DNA from: Novipirellula sp052161655
GTDB lineage: Bacteria; Planctomycetota; Planctomycetia; Pirellulales; Pirellulaceae
Assembly: GCF_052161655.1 (NCBI RefSeq)
Contig: NZ_CP197418.1
Span: forward strand, 3,224,001-3,288,000
Direction of reading: 5' to 3'
DNA: 64,000 bases
Shown one piece after another: positions 42,176 to 51,825 of the stretch. A model generated the notes under the pieces. That model did no database searches, was not told where the DNA came from, and saw nothing but the letters and a program-made list of their open reading frames with translations. The translations under genes and the position numbers were made by a program. Positions within the stretch are counted from its first letter, which is position 1. Each line of letters starts with the position of its first letter.

Positions 42176-42790
42176 GTGACGCTCGAACCCATCGCCATCC
42201 CCAAATCGGTCAAAGCGAATCCGCTGTCGCCACGCGAGATCGATTTGATCGACCAAACCAACGACCGCATCGAAGCGTTCATGTTGGCCGATTCCGCAGT
42301 GATCGAGACCTTTGTGCCTTGCGATTTCCAGTGGCTGGCTCAGTGTTTAGAGTGGATTGACCAGCAAGGCTTGGCAGCGGGAACGCGGTTTTGCGAACTT
42401 GGCAGCGGGTTCGGGGTCGCCGCGATGTTGGCCGCCCTGCGAGGGATGACCGCAGTCGGAATCGAAATCGAATCGGCGCTGGTGCACCAGTCCAATCGAC
42501 TGGCGGAGGACCTCGGGATTGCGGCCCGGTTTTACTGTGGCACCTTCGTGCCGAGTTCGATGGCGGGATCGTTAGCGTCGTCCCGCGAGGTCGATCACAT
42601 CGCAGCCGGCGGTGATGATGTATACGACACGACCGGAATCGCGTTCAACGAGTTCGATCTGTTCTTTGCCTTTCCGTGGCCAGGCGAACACGAATTCTAT
42701 GAATCGCTGGTCGACACCTGTGCCGCCCCCGGCGCGTTGTTGTTGACCTACGGCGAACGCGCAGGCATGAAATTGTTTCGCAAGCCGTAG
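42176..42790 (+). CDS. Probable SAM-dependent methyltransferase-like protein
   Basis: A 204-aa cytoplasmic protein with a Rossmann motif I (FCELGSGFGVAAMLAALRG), an acidic motif II (AVGIEIES) and EFDLFFAFPWPGEHEFYES near the position of motif IV. The GTG at 42176 is 48 bases after the KptA fragment. The final lobe (GALLLTYGERAGMKLF) is also typical of class I methyltransferases. The substrate is unknown. Confidence 0.7.
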   Translation: MTLEPIAIPKSVKANPLSPREIDLIDQTNDRIEAFMLADSAVIETFVPCDFQWLAQCLEWIDQQGLAAGTRFCELGSGFGVAAMLAALRGMTAVGIEIESALVHQSNRLAEDLGIAARFYCGTFVPSSMAGSLASSREVDHIAAGGDDVYDTTGIAFNEFDLFFAFPWPGEHEFYESLVDTCAAPGALLLTYGERAGMKLFRKP

Positions 42791-42886
42791 CGATTTAAAG
42801 CGGCCCAGGGTTGCGCCAAGCAACGTCGATCCCGGGGCACCGCCGTCTTACCCTTCTTCGCCGAGCATCTTCCGCAGAACGTTCGG

Positions 42887-45424
42887 CTAAAGTGGCGTTG
42901 ACGGATCTAGCAGTTCTTGCAATCGTTTGATCGCTTCGGACCAAGGTGCGATCGAGTCATCGTTCTTCCCCGAAAGATCGGATTGCAACCGCGATAGTTG
43001 GGTTTTCGTTTTCCTCGCTAATTCGATGCTCTCCTTCGCGTCGCTGGTCAGACCCGCCAATAACCAACGACAGCGTGCGAGATGCAGATGAGCTGCGAGT
43101 AACAGTTCAGCGTGTTTGGCCGTGCCTCGGTCGGAATAACGAATTTGATGCAGGGTGCCGGTCAATTTGGCCCATCCCCAAATAGGCGATTCATTGGCGA
43201 CGCGGTCCTTGCTGGCGGGACCCAAAATCGCGGCGCGTAGAGACGCTTCGGACGGTTGTTGAAATGCGATTTGCTCAAGTGCTTTTGCAGCTTGTATTTG
43301 CATCTCGATGGCCCCCGGATTTTCAGTCAAGATCGTCGTTATGATCTCAAGTGAATCGGGGATCTTGCCCGCCATTCGCAACAATTCCGCTTGTCGTGCC
43401 AAGCCGGCGGTCCGAGACGCGGACGGAAAATCTTTCTGCGACAGACTGCTGGCGTAGGTCTTCGCTGCATTTTCATAACACTGCCGAGTAATCTTGGGCG
43501 TCTGGCCGTGTCGGGCCAATTTCGCCCAAGATTCGGCCAGCCATAACTGGTTCGATGCGGTAAGCACATCACTGTCGGAATCAATCGCCGCGAGTGCCTG
43601 CTCGAGCTTGTTGATGTCCGCCAACGAGAGCTTTGGGCCTTCAAGCATTCCGTTAATTTGTCGCTGAACAACGGCGAGCGACATGCGGTCTAAACGGTCG
43701 GTCGCGTCCGAGTCAAGCACTTTGGAGAGTCGCTCGAGCGCCTGCTTTGCTCCACTGAAATCGTTTAAACTCGTCTTCGCCTGATAGAGCAGTTGGAAGA
43801 CGTTTTGAGCAAACTCTTCCGTGACAGCGAGTTTCTTTTTGTTGCCTTTGCCGGTCGTGATCGAATCGACCAGCGGCGTTTTGGTTTTCTCGAGCCAAGT
43901 GACTGTCGATTCCGGATTGCCAAGCCGAGCCTCGATCAGGGCGACCCTGTATTTTGCATCAAGTATTTGGGACGTCAGCGGCAGTTTTCGCTGTTCGGCC
44001 GCTCGTATTCCGCTGACCATCAAGTCGCGGGCTGACTTTAGTCGTTTCACCATCGCGTTGGGATTCGCGTCTGCTTCGCTCGCTTCATCCACAAATTGAT
44101 TCCAGTACGCCGAGCCAGCGGACATCTGGGCGCGGTCGTACGTCTCCGACTTTTTATTGATCCGCAGATAGGCATCCGCCGCGTCGAGCCAACGGTCAAA
44201 TGTGTCAAATCGCTGACCAAGATTCATCCAAATCGCATCGACCTGTGGATCGTTTGGCCATCGTGTTTCAAAAAGCTCGGCCAACAACTTCATTTGATTC
44301 AGCTCACCCGGGATCTCGGGGGCAGCCCATTGTGTCACGGCGGCTTCATCGATGGCCGCTAACGCAATCAGTGCGGCTTCGCGAGTCATGCTCTCTTCGG
44401 GATCGCCATAGCGGGCGACCGATTCACCATACAGACTTGCTTCGATCACATGACCTGCGGTGAAAGAGAGATAGGCCAACAAGTAACACAACTCGTTGCG
44501 TTTTTGCAGGTCGCCCTTATGCATCGCCAACGCGTAGGCATGCTGGGTCAGGTCGATCGTTTCCCCCAACGTCCTGCGGTAGTCTTCCTTTTGGGCCTCC
44601 GTGTTTTTTTTGTCGTCGCCACTCAGAGCTGTGAACGCCTCGTAGCTTTCAAAGGCGTCTGCATAGGCATCGTCAAGTTTATCGCGTCGGTTGGCGACCG
44701 TCACGATCGGAATTCGCGGACGCGACTTCGTTGCCACAGGTCTTGTCGATGTGCGTTTAACGGTCGGGCCACCAAAGGGTGAACGTTGATCCAGAGCGGT
44801 GACCTTGGGATTCGTTGCATCTCGGCTTGTCGGTTCCTCGGAGGTTTGGTCTATCGAGGCATCTACCGCTTCGTCCGCTGTGGGCAGCGGTATTTTGGCA
44901 AGTTGCTGCGAGAACGTTCCCGGTTTAAAGCGGATGGTCCGCCCGACATCCGATTGCGGGGTCCTTGCCGATTTCTTCCCCTCATTCGCGCTGTCTAAAT
45001 GCGTCGAATCGCGAAGCAAGAAGGCGGTCACGGCGACAACTAAAAGTAGGGCGACACCGCCGATGCCGGTGATTGCCAACCAGGGCGTTTTACGGTGCGA
45101 CCGGTCATGATCAGTCGCTTTTTTCTTCGCGGCGGTGTCCTCAGAGGGCTTGCCCTTGGCCGGTTTGCTCTTAGTAGGTGACGACGGTGAAGACTTGGGC
45201 TCGAGATCCAAGGCTGCGATCTGATCGAGAGCAGGCATCGTTGAAACCCCCGCAGCGGCGGCGGAATCCTCGGGTGGCGAATCTTGCTGCAGCGTAGCAA
45301 CCAGTCGCCCTTTAGGAGAGATAAACAACGTCGCTCCGCAATCACAGCGAATCACTGACGCGGCTTGCCCCTCGTCCAGCGAATGGGCTTTTAAACAGAC
45401 GGGGCACGCCGCTTTGCAATTCAT
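42887..45424 (-). CDS. Zinc-ribbon, membrane-anchored TPR-like protein
   Basis: An 845-aa protein. The N-terminus is a small zinc ribbon (CPVC at about 8-11, CDC at about 28-30). A Ser/Pro/Lys-rich linker and a single membrane segment (AITGIGGVALLLVVAVTAFLL, about 120-140) follow, then a long helical-repeat periplasmic or extracellular domain. The domain has an Ala/Glu/Leu-rich pattern (LAESWAKLARHGQTPKITRQCYENAAKTYA) like TPR/Sel1-type repeats. It sits 16 bases after the VWA gene, so the two are probably cotranscribed. Function unknown. Confidence 0.78.
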   Translation of the reverse strand: MNCKAACPVCLKAHSLDEGQAASVIRCDCGATLFISPKGRLVATLQQDSPPEDSAAAAGVSTMPALDQIAALDLEPKSSPSSPTKSKPAKGKPSEDTAAKKKATDHDRSHRKTPWLAITGIGGVALLLVVAVTAFLLRDSTHLDSANEGKKSARTPQSDVGRTIRFKPGTFSQQLAKIPLPTADEAVDASIDQTSEEPTSRDATNPKVTALDQRSPFGGPTVKRTSTRPVATKSRPRIPIVTVANRRDKLDDAYADAFESYEAFTALSGDDKKNTEAQKEDYRRTLGETIDLTQHAYALAMHKGDLQKRNELCYLLAYLSFTAGHVIEASLYGESVARYGDPEESMTREAALIALAAIDEAAVTQWAAPEIPGELNQMKLLAELFETRWPNDPQVDAIWMNLGQRFDTFDRWLDAADAYLRINKKSETYDRAQMSAGSAYWNQFVDEASEADANPNAMVKRLKSARDLMVSGIRAAEQRKLPLTSQILDAKYRVALIEARLGNPESTVTWLEKTKTPLVDSITTGKGNKKKLAVTEEFAQNVFQLLYQAKTSLNDFSGAKQALERLSKVLDSDATDRLDRMSLAVVQRQINGMLEGPKLSLADINKLEQALAAIDSDSDVLTASNQLWLAESWAKLARHGQTPKITRQCYENAAKTYASSLSQKDFPSASRTAGLARQAELLRMAGKIPDSLEIITTILTENPGAIEMQIQAAKALEQIAFQQPSEASLRAAILGPASKDRVANESPIWGWAKLTGTLHQIRYSDRGTAKHAELLLAAHLHLARCRWLLAGLTSDAKESIELARKTKTQLSRLQSDLSGKNDDSIAPWSEAIKRLQELLDPSTPL

Positions 45425-45440
45425 GATCGTTCCATGATCC

Positions 45441-47015
45441 TTACTTCTTATTTAGCGGCAATGTGATGCCCCAGACTGGTCCACGAACGCTGTTTCTTGG
45501 TCGCGGATATCGTTGTGCCATGGCCGCTCCCTCTGGCATCACGCCGACGTCTTTGTAGTTGCCTCGATGAGCTTTGGCCAGCTTTTGGAAGGACTGAGCG
45601 TTTTTCTTGTCGACCTCCATGCCTCGTGTATGGATCACAATTCGCTCGTGTGGGTTTTTGATAAAATAATCGTCAGCCCCATCGGTAAAGGCTCCGTCGC
45701 CGAGGATATAGATCACATCGGGATCCAGATCGATTGCAGCCTGGATCGCTTTTCTGCCTCGCGTCTGCAAACAAAGCGGAACGGTTTGCAACCATTGCCC
45801 TAGTGCGTTTTTGTTTCGCTGAGTTGCTGGGACGAGCGTTTTCACGGTGTTGGGATGCATCATTCCATAGGCGGTGTCACTATAGAAAATGACATAGAAG
45901 CGTTGTTTCGGCGTCAATTGATTGACTGTCAGCATCAATTGAATCAGCGCGGTTTCGAAGCGGCCTCTGGTCATGCTGTTGGAATTGTCGATCACAAAGA
46001 CATAATTGATCGCACTAAATTTGCTTCCAAAAACGGTGGGTTTACCGGCGGTCTTCCCCATCCCGGCACCAACTTCGGCGGCTGGCTTACTGGGTACTGC
46101 CGGCGGCTTGATCGCTAGGCCGCTGACGTTGGCAAGAAAGTCGGGTGAATCGATCGGTTCGGCGGCCTCCGCCGCTTCTGCCGCCGGGGCGGGCTCTGGC
46201 TCCGTTGTTTCGGTTGGCTCCGTAATCTCGAGCGGCTGGACATCGACGATGACCTCTTCGACGACCGCATCGTTGCTTGACGGTGACGCCATCAACACCA
46301 ATTGATCTGGCTGCTCAGTCACCAAAAACATACTAGCCAGTAACAACAAGAGCGCAACATGAACGGCGATGCTGATACCGCTGCCACTGAGCTGCCGCAG
46401 CAACTTTGCTTTGCGAGCATGCAACCAAAATTGCAGCATCAGTGCATACTTTCGCCAGCCGGATTCTTCGGCAAGTTGTGATTCTTGCTCGAGTCGCGTT
46501 TGTTCGGCTAATTGCTCGGACTGGCTCAGTCCCTCCAGCACAGCGAGCGAATCAAGCTCGGTGCCCGAGGATGGTTGGGGGGAATCGGTGTCGAAACCGT
46601 CGGCGACCTCCGCAAGTTTGGCGGCTGCACTGCCTGGCGAACTTGCGGCCGTCAGATCGATTTGCTGATCCGACGTTGGCGAAGGTGATGACGGGGGCGG
46701 CTGCACAGGTGGCAGTGAAGCAGGCGGCAGTGAAGCGGGCTTCTTTCGTTCTCTTGCCAATAAATCGCGACCGCCATCCGCAACTAAACTCTCGGCCTTT
46801 TCCAGCGGCAACTCATAGAGCTGGTCGTCCTTTTGAATGACGGTCATCCCCCGCTCGGCTGGACGATAAAAGCCATCCGCTTTTAAGCTGGAAAATTCAG
46901 ACTTGGGAGCCAGAAAAAATTCCAGACCATTGGAGACCAGGATAAATCGGTCGCTGCCGCGTCGGGAGCGCGAAGTCGAACCGGTTGAGGATGATTGATC
47001 AGGAAGAGAAGACAT
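45441..47015 (-). CDS. Membrane-anchored VWA-domain protein
   Basis: A 524-aa protein. An N-terminal GYF/DUF4339-like segment (FILVSNGLEFFLAP... FYRPAERGMTV) precedes a Pro/Ser-rich linker, a membrane segment (GISIAVHVALLLLLASMFLV, about 215-235), a Glu/Pro/Ala-rich spacer, and a C-terminal von Willebrand A domain with the metal site DNSNSMT (DxSxS) and ILGDGAFTDG. VWA domains bind protein partners through Mg2+. ATG 47015 is preferred over 47132. First gene of a pair with the zinc-ribbon/TPR protein, suggesting a shared envelope complex. Confidence 0.82.
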   Translation of the reverse strand: MSSLPDQSSSTGSTSRSRRGSDRFILVSNGLEFFLAPKSEFSSLKADGFYRPAERGMTVIQKDDQLYELPLEKAESLVADGGRDLLARERKKPASLPPASLPPVQPPPSSPSPTSDQQIDLTAASSPGSAAAKLAEVADGFDTDSPQPSSGTELDSLAVLEGLSQSEQLAEQTRLEQESQLAEESGWRKYALMLQFWLHARKAKLLRQLSGSGISIAVHVALLLLLASMFLVTEQPDQLVLMASPSSNDAVVEEVIVDVQPLEITEPTETTEPEPAPAAEAAEAAEPIDSPDFLANVSGLAIKPPAVPSKPAAEVGAGMGKTAGKPTVFGSKFSAINYVFVIDNSNSMTRGRFETALIQLMLTVNQLTPKQRFYVIFYSDTAYGMMHPNTVKTLVPATQRNKNALGQWLQTVPLCLQTRGRKAIQAAIDLDPDVIYILGDGAFTDGADDYFIKNPHERIVIHTRGMEVDKKNAQSFQKLAKAHRGNYKDVGVMPEGAAMAQRYPRPRNSVRGPVWGITLPLNKK

Positions 47016-47429
47016 AGGTTCTATTATAGCAGTGCAAGATAAGGCTGCTGTCTCGCTCCGCCAAGGATTTACCGGTGCATTCCCACTAGGTAGAGGAATT
47101 ACCGGTTGGATTCGGGGGGCTTCCGGAGACACCGTTGAAACGGCCGTCCAATTGATTCTGTACCCAAGAAATCGCGTTTCTACTGGGAAAACTTGGTGTT
47201 TGAAGAGGCTTTGGCAAATGGCGATGGGTGTCCCCTAATCTTTGTCTTTTAAAACCTGGCCTGCGAACCAAGCTGTCGATTCGCGATTTCGCCGTTCGAC
47301 TATAAGATCAGTGTCATCGAAGTCCTAGCGATACAGAGCGGTTGACGGGATAATCGTTGATTGAATCCGGCAGCCAAAAGCTGAGACTCAAGCGGTATCC
47401 ATTTTTCGATCGAAACGAAAGGAACAAGT
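47016..47429. other. Intergenic region, no gene recognised
   Basis: About 410 bases. A hairpin ACCGG...ATTCC/GGAAT...CCGGT lies near 47068-47107. It probably carries divergent promoters for the VWA and DUF1579-like genes; none could be placed. Confidence 0.45.
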
Positions 47430-47903
47430 ATGTTTGCTAAACCGCAATCCGAGCACCATTGGCTCGATCAACTGATTGGCAGTTGGAGTCTTCAGCACGA
47501 ATGTAAAATGCCCGATGGCAATACCTCGACGACTACAGGAAAAATCTTGTGTCGTTCGCTGGGCGGGATGTGGTTGATTGTCGAAAGCAGCGGGGAATCG
47601 AACGAGGGAGATGCGTGGTCGTCGATCATGTCGCTTGGCTTTGACATTGCTCAGAAGTGTTACGTGGGCACTTTTGTTGGATCGATGATGTCCAACATTT
47701 GGCAGTACCAAGGCGTCCGGGACGCGGATGGTGTTCGGTTGCCGCTTGATACCGAAGGCCCGAAATTTGACGGCAGCGGGACTTGCAAGTACCGCGATAC
47801 GATCGAGATTGTCAACGCCGACTGCTGGTTGATGAGCAGCGAGATGCAAATGGATGATGGAAGTTGGGTTGCGTTTATGAACGGCAAACACCAGCGGATT
47901 TAG
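47430..47903 (+). CDS. DUF1579-family protein
   Basis: A 157-aa small beta-barrel-type protein. Family pattern: HHWLDQLIGSWSLQHECKM, LGGMWLIVESSG, MSLGFDIAQKCYVGTFVGSMM, IWQYQG. It has no signal peptide. These lipocalin-like domains bind small ligands, but no activity is known. AAAGGAAC precedes ATG 47430. Apparently monocistronic. Confidence 0.82.
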   Translation: MFAKPQSEHHWLDQLIGSWSLQHECKMPDGNTSTTTGKILCRSLGGMWLIVESSGESNEGDAWSSIMSLGFDIAQKCYVGTFVGSMMSNIWQYQGVRDADGVRLPLDTEGPKFDGSGTCKYRDTIEIVNADCWLMSSEMQMDDGSWVAFMNGKHQRI

Positions 47904-48091
47904 CCGCTCGATCGTCTTCGGTGGATACCACGTCCGAAGAGAACTCAGCATGTTTGAACGGAACCTCGAAATCTCCGAGGAGTTAAAAAAGAGCTCGCCA
48001 AGCCAATAGGACTGTTTGAAAACCGCCCGTTCGGAGAGTTTAGAGAGTAAAATGGGGAATCCAAAACCGTCCGCTGCGTGCGAGTCTTGCC

Positions 48092-50485
48092 ATGAATGAC
48101 CTGAAAACCACTGCGATTACGGCTCTCGTTTGTGTTTGCACGTTTGCAACCACGATGGTGGCGATCGCAGACGATTCGCGGGCAGAACGACTCGGCGAGT
48201 TCCAAGACTTTGTCCAGTCCCACTGTCTGGATTGCCATTCCTCGGGCGATGCCGCGGGCGATCTGGATTTGGAAGCATTTGATTTTTCGGCGGACCAGTT
48301 TTCACGTGAGGGCCTCCACACCGATCGCTGGGAGAAAATCCTGCGTCGGATCGACACACGTCAAATGCCTCCACCGACGGCGGATCGCCCCTCCGAAAGC
48401 GAATACGAACAGGTCTCGAAAACACTGCGGAGCATTCTGGATCAGCGATCCAAGGACTTCCCGCGTCCTGGCAGGGTGGGAGCGATCCGGCGGCTGACTC
48501 GGCTTGAGTATCAGTATTCGATCCGTGATTTGCTGGGGATCAACGTCGATGCCTCGGACTATCTTCCCAAGGACGAATCGAGTCACGGGTTTGACAACAT
48601 CACGGTCGAGGAACTCTCACCGACTCACTTGAATCGGTATCTTTCGGCTGCCCAAAGTATCAGTCGCGCGGCGGTCGGCGGTAGCGGCAACGGTCCCGTC
48701 GGCGTGACGATTCGCCAGCCGGCGGATCGTTCGCAAGAGACGCACGTTCCAGGATTACCGTTCGGTACGCGAGGCGGCTTGTTGATTCCTTATCACTTTC
48801 ACCAAACCGGCGATTACGCGATCGAGCTGAAACTGACGCGTGACCGAGACGAAAAAGTAGAAGGACTCGAGCGAAAACATGAGATCGACGTGTTGGTAGA
48901 CCGCAATCGTGTGCATCGGTTCACGGTGCAGCCGCTGAAAGGCCAGAAGGGCTGGAGTGGAAACGATTACACTCACGCCGATTCCCATTTGCACACTCGA
49001 ATTCACGTCGAGGCGGGTGCGCGAAGCATTGGTGTGACCTTTCCAAAAACGTTCTCGTCCTTGACCGAAGAGAAACGGCAACCGTTTGACGCCAACTTCA
49101 ATCGGCATCGCCACCCACGCCGAACGCCAGCGATTTATCAGGTTTCGATTGTGGGCCCGTTTGACTCAGACGGACCAGGAAAGACGATCAGCCGCGATCG
49201 GATTTTTGGCAGTGATTACGATCCAGCCACCGCGACGCGAGACGATGCCAAATCGATGTTGCAACGACTCGCTCGACGAGCGTACCGGCGTCCGGTCAGT
49301 GACACGGACACTGATTTACTCATGGAGTTTTTCGATCAGGGAAATCGTGAAGCTGGTTTTGAAGCCGGAGTCGAATTGGCTGTCACCGCGATTCTGGTCA
49401 ATCCGAATTTCCTGTTTCGGATTGAACAACGAACCGCAGATGATGCAACGCCAAGGCTTGCCGATGTCGACGATTACGAACTGGCGTCACGGTTGTCGTA
49501 TTTTCTGTGGAGCAGTTTACCCGACGAACGACTGCTCGATCTTGCCGAGCAAGGTTTGCTGAAACAGGACGACACGCTGAAGGCCGAGGTTCAGCGGATG
49601 TTGTCCGATGAGCGGTCGCGAGCGTTGGTCGACAATTTTGCGACTCAGTGGTTGTACCTTCGTAATCTTGATTCGATCACACCAGACCTGCGATTGTTCC
49701 CCGATTTTGATGACAATTTGCGGCAAGCGTTTGCTCAGGAAACGAAATTGCTGTTTAACGACGTGCTGCAAAACAACCGCAGCGTACTGGATTTGATCGG
49801 TAGCAATGAAACCCATTTGAACGAGCGATTGGCAACGCACTACGGCATCCCTGGTGTGGCAGGCAGCGAGTTTCGGCCTGTCAAAGTGAGTCCCGAGAGT
49901 CACCGTGGGGGCATTTTGCGTCATGGCAGCATTTTGATGGTGACGTCGTACGCGACTCGCACTTCGCCTACGATCCGCGGCAATTGGGTTCTGGAAAACG
50001 TCTTTGGCACGCCCGCACCCCCGCCGCCCCCGAACGTTCCGAACTTAAAGGAAAACACGGCGATTCAGGTCACGTCCGTTCGTGAGCGGTTGGCGGCACA
50101 CCGGGCGAACCCGGCATGTGCGGCGTGCCACGATTTGATGGACCCGGTCGGATTTGCGCTTGAGAACTTTGACGCGGTTGGCCGTTGGCGCGAGTTTGAA
50201 GACACATTGGACATTGATTCGAGCGGCTATTTGCCAGACGGCACGGAATTGGAATCCGTTGACCAACTGGAAGCCGGCGTCCTTGCTCGACCTGAGATTT
50301 TTGCTCACACCGTCACTGAGAAACTGATAACTTACGCATTAGGTCGTGCGGTCCAATCCGACGACGGCCCGGCGGTTCGTCGCATCGTCGATGCGGCGGC
50401 AGACGAACAATACACTCTTTCTTCTCTCATTACCGGCATCGTGCTCAGCGATCCGTTTCGCAAGTGGAGTTCCAACGAACGATGA
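48092..50485 (+). CDS. DUF1592-type planctomycete cytochrome protein
   Basis: A 797-aa exported protein. The signal peptide ends TTMVAIADD. An N-terminal haem site C45-L-D-C48-H is followed by the DUF1587, DUF1595, DUF1592, DUF1588 and DUF1585 series. DUF1592-like is ASRLSYFLWSSLPDERLLDLA, and the DUF1588-like region holds a second haem motif CAACH. Such proteins occur with DUF1552 partners throughout Planctomycetes and are suspected of electron transfer linked to polysaccharide oxidation. The stop overlaps the DUF1552 ATG by four bases. Confidence 0.92.
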   Translation: MNDLKTTAITALVCVCTFATTMVAIADDSRAERLGEFQDFVQSHCLDCHSSGDAAGDLDLEAFDFSADQFSREGLHTDRWEKILRRIDTRQMPPPTADRPSESEYEQVSKTLRSILDQRSKDFPRPGRVGAIRRLTRLEYQYSIRDLLGINVDASDYLPKDESSHGFDNITVEELSPTHLNRYLSAAQSISRAAVGGSGNGPVGVTIRQPADRSQETHVPGLPFGTRGGLLIPYHFHQTGDYAIELKLTRDRDEKVEGLERKHEIDVLVDRNRVHRFTVQPLKGQKGWSGNDYTHADSHLHTRIHVEAGARSIGVTFPKTFSSLTEEKRQPFDANFNRHRHPRRTPAIYQVSIVGPFDSDGPGKTISRDRIFGSDYDPATATRDDAKSMLQRLARRAYRRPVSDTDTDLLMEFFDQGNREAGFEAGVELAVTAILVNPNFLFRIEQRTADDATPRLADVDDYELASRLSYFLWSSLPDERLLDLAEQGLLKQDDTLKAEVQRMLSDERSRALVDNFATQWLYLRNLDSITPDLRLFPDFDDNLRQAFAQETKLLFNDVLQNNRSVLDLIGSNETHLNERLATHYGIPGVAGSEFRPVKVSPESHRGGILRHGSILMVTSYATRTSPTIRGNWVLENVFGTPAPPPPPNVPNLKENTAIQVTSVRERLAAHRANPACAACHDLMDPVGFALENFDAVGRWREFEDTLDIDSSGYLPDGTELESVDQLEAGVLARPEIFAHTVTEKLITYALGRAVQSDDGPAVRRIVDAAADEQYTLSSLITGIVLSDPFRKWSSNER

Positions 50486-51822
50486 AACGCATTTCTATTT
50501 CGCGACGAACGATGTTGCGTGGTACAGGAACGGCAATCGCATTGCCGCTGTTGGACGCGATGATCCCGGCGATGACCGCTTCGGCAGCGACCGTGGCCGC
50601 GCCAGAGAATTTGAAACGGATTGGCTACATCTATATTCCGATGGGATATAATCCGGCCAGTTGGACACCGCAGGGTGAAACGCTGGACGAGTTGCCGCCG
50701 AGTCTACAACCGCTCGAATCAGTGAAGAATCAAGTGACGGTGATCACTAATACCGACTTGAAGAATGCTTATCCCGGTTCGCACGCAACGTCGAATTCGA
50801 CGTTTCTAAGTGCGGCACGGGCGAAACGCACCGAGAGCAGTGACTATCGCAGCGGTACGACCGTGGACCAAATCGCCGCTCGCGAGATCGGCCGCGACTC
50901 GCAGTTGCCGTCGTTGGAACTTTCGATGGATTTGTTGTCGACCGTGGGGCAATGCGACAACGGTTACGCCTGTGTCTATCAAAACAGTTTGTCGTGGTCG
51001 TCGCCAACGCAACCGCTGCCTTCGGAAGCTCATCCGCGACTAGTGTTTGAAAGTTTGTTTGGCGAAGGGGGAACACCCGAGCAGATGCAGGCCGCACGTC
51101 AAAAGCGATCGAGTCTGTTGGATTTGGTAACCACCGAGATCAAGCGAATCAAAAACCGCGTTGGGGCGGCCGACCGTAATAAGATCGACGGTTATCTCGA
51201 CAGTATCCGAGAGGTTGAACGGCGGATTCAATTAGCCGAATCGAACGCGGCAGACAATCCGCTGCCGGATCTGGACCGTCCCGTTGGCGTTCCCGCGTCC
51301 TACGCAGAACATGCCAAATTGATGTTTGATTTGCAATTGTTGGCGTTCCAAGGCGACATCACTCGCGTCGTTTCGTTCCAACTTGCTCGTGAAGCCAGCA
51401 CACGAACTTACCCAGAAATCGGCGTGCCGGATCCGCATCATCCAGTGACGCATCACGGCAACGATCCCGAGAAACTTGAAAAAGTCGCCAAGATCAATCG
51501 CTTTCACGTTTCGCTGTTCGCTGACTTTCTAAAACGCATGGCCGAGACCCCCGAGGGCAATGGCACTCTGCTTGATCATTCGCTTTACATGTATGGCAGC
51601 GGCATGGGCGATCCTGATGCGCATGACCATACCAATTTGCCAATCCTTGTGGCTGGCGGCGCGGCGGGCGGGATGCAGGGCGGACGTCACATCAAGTTCA
51701 AAGAAACGACGCCACTTTCGAACGTGCATCTCACGTTGCTGAACAAGGTCGGTGTGCCCTTGGAAACGTTCGCCGACAGCACTGGCACGGTGGATGACTT
51801 GTTTGACCCCGTGACTTTGTAA
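50482..51822 (+). CDS. DUF1552 protein (Tat-exported)
   Basis: A 446-aa protein of the DUF1552 family, a usual partner of DUF1592. The SRRTMLRGTGTAIALPLLDA leader is a convincing twin-arginine signal, which suggests a folded or cofactor-bearing protein in the periplasm. Typical segments: YIYIPMGYNPASWTP, VTVITNTDLKNAYPGSHAT, LYMYGSGMGDPDAHDHTNLP. It overlaps the upstream gene by ATGA and precedes the ankyrin-sulfatase by three bases, so all three are one transcript. Reaction unknown. Confidence 0.92.
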   Translation: MKRISISRRTMLRGTGTAIALPLLDAMIPAMTASAATVAAPENLKRIGYIYIPMGYNPASWTPQGETLDELPPSLQPLESVKNQVTVITNTDLKNAYPGSHATSNSTFLSAARAKRTESSDYRSGTTVDQIAAREIGRDSQLPSLELSMDLLSTVGQCDNGYACVYQNSLSWSSPTQPLPSEAHPRLVFESLFGEGGTPEQMQAARQKRSSLLDLVTTEIKRIKNRVGAADRNKIDGYLDSIREVERRIQLAESNAADNPLPDLDRPVGVPASYAEHAKLMFDLQLLAFQGDITRVVSFQLAREASTRTYPEIGVPDPHHPVTHHGNDPEKLEKVAKINRFHVSLFADFLKRMAETPEGNGTLLDHSLYMYGSGMGDPDAHDHTNLPILVAGGAAGGMQGGRHIKFKETTPLSNVHLTLLNKVGVPLETFADSTGTVDDLFDPVTL

Positions 51823-51825
51823 TCG

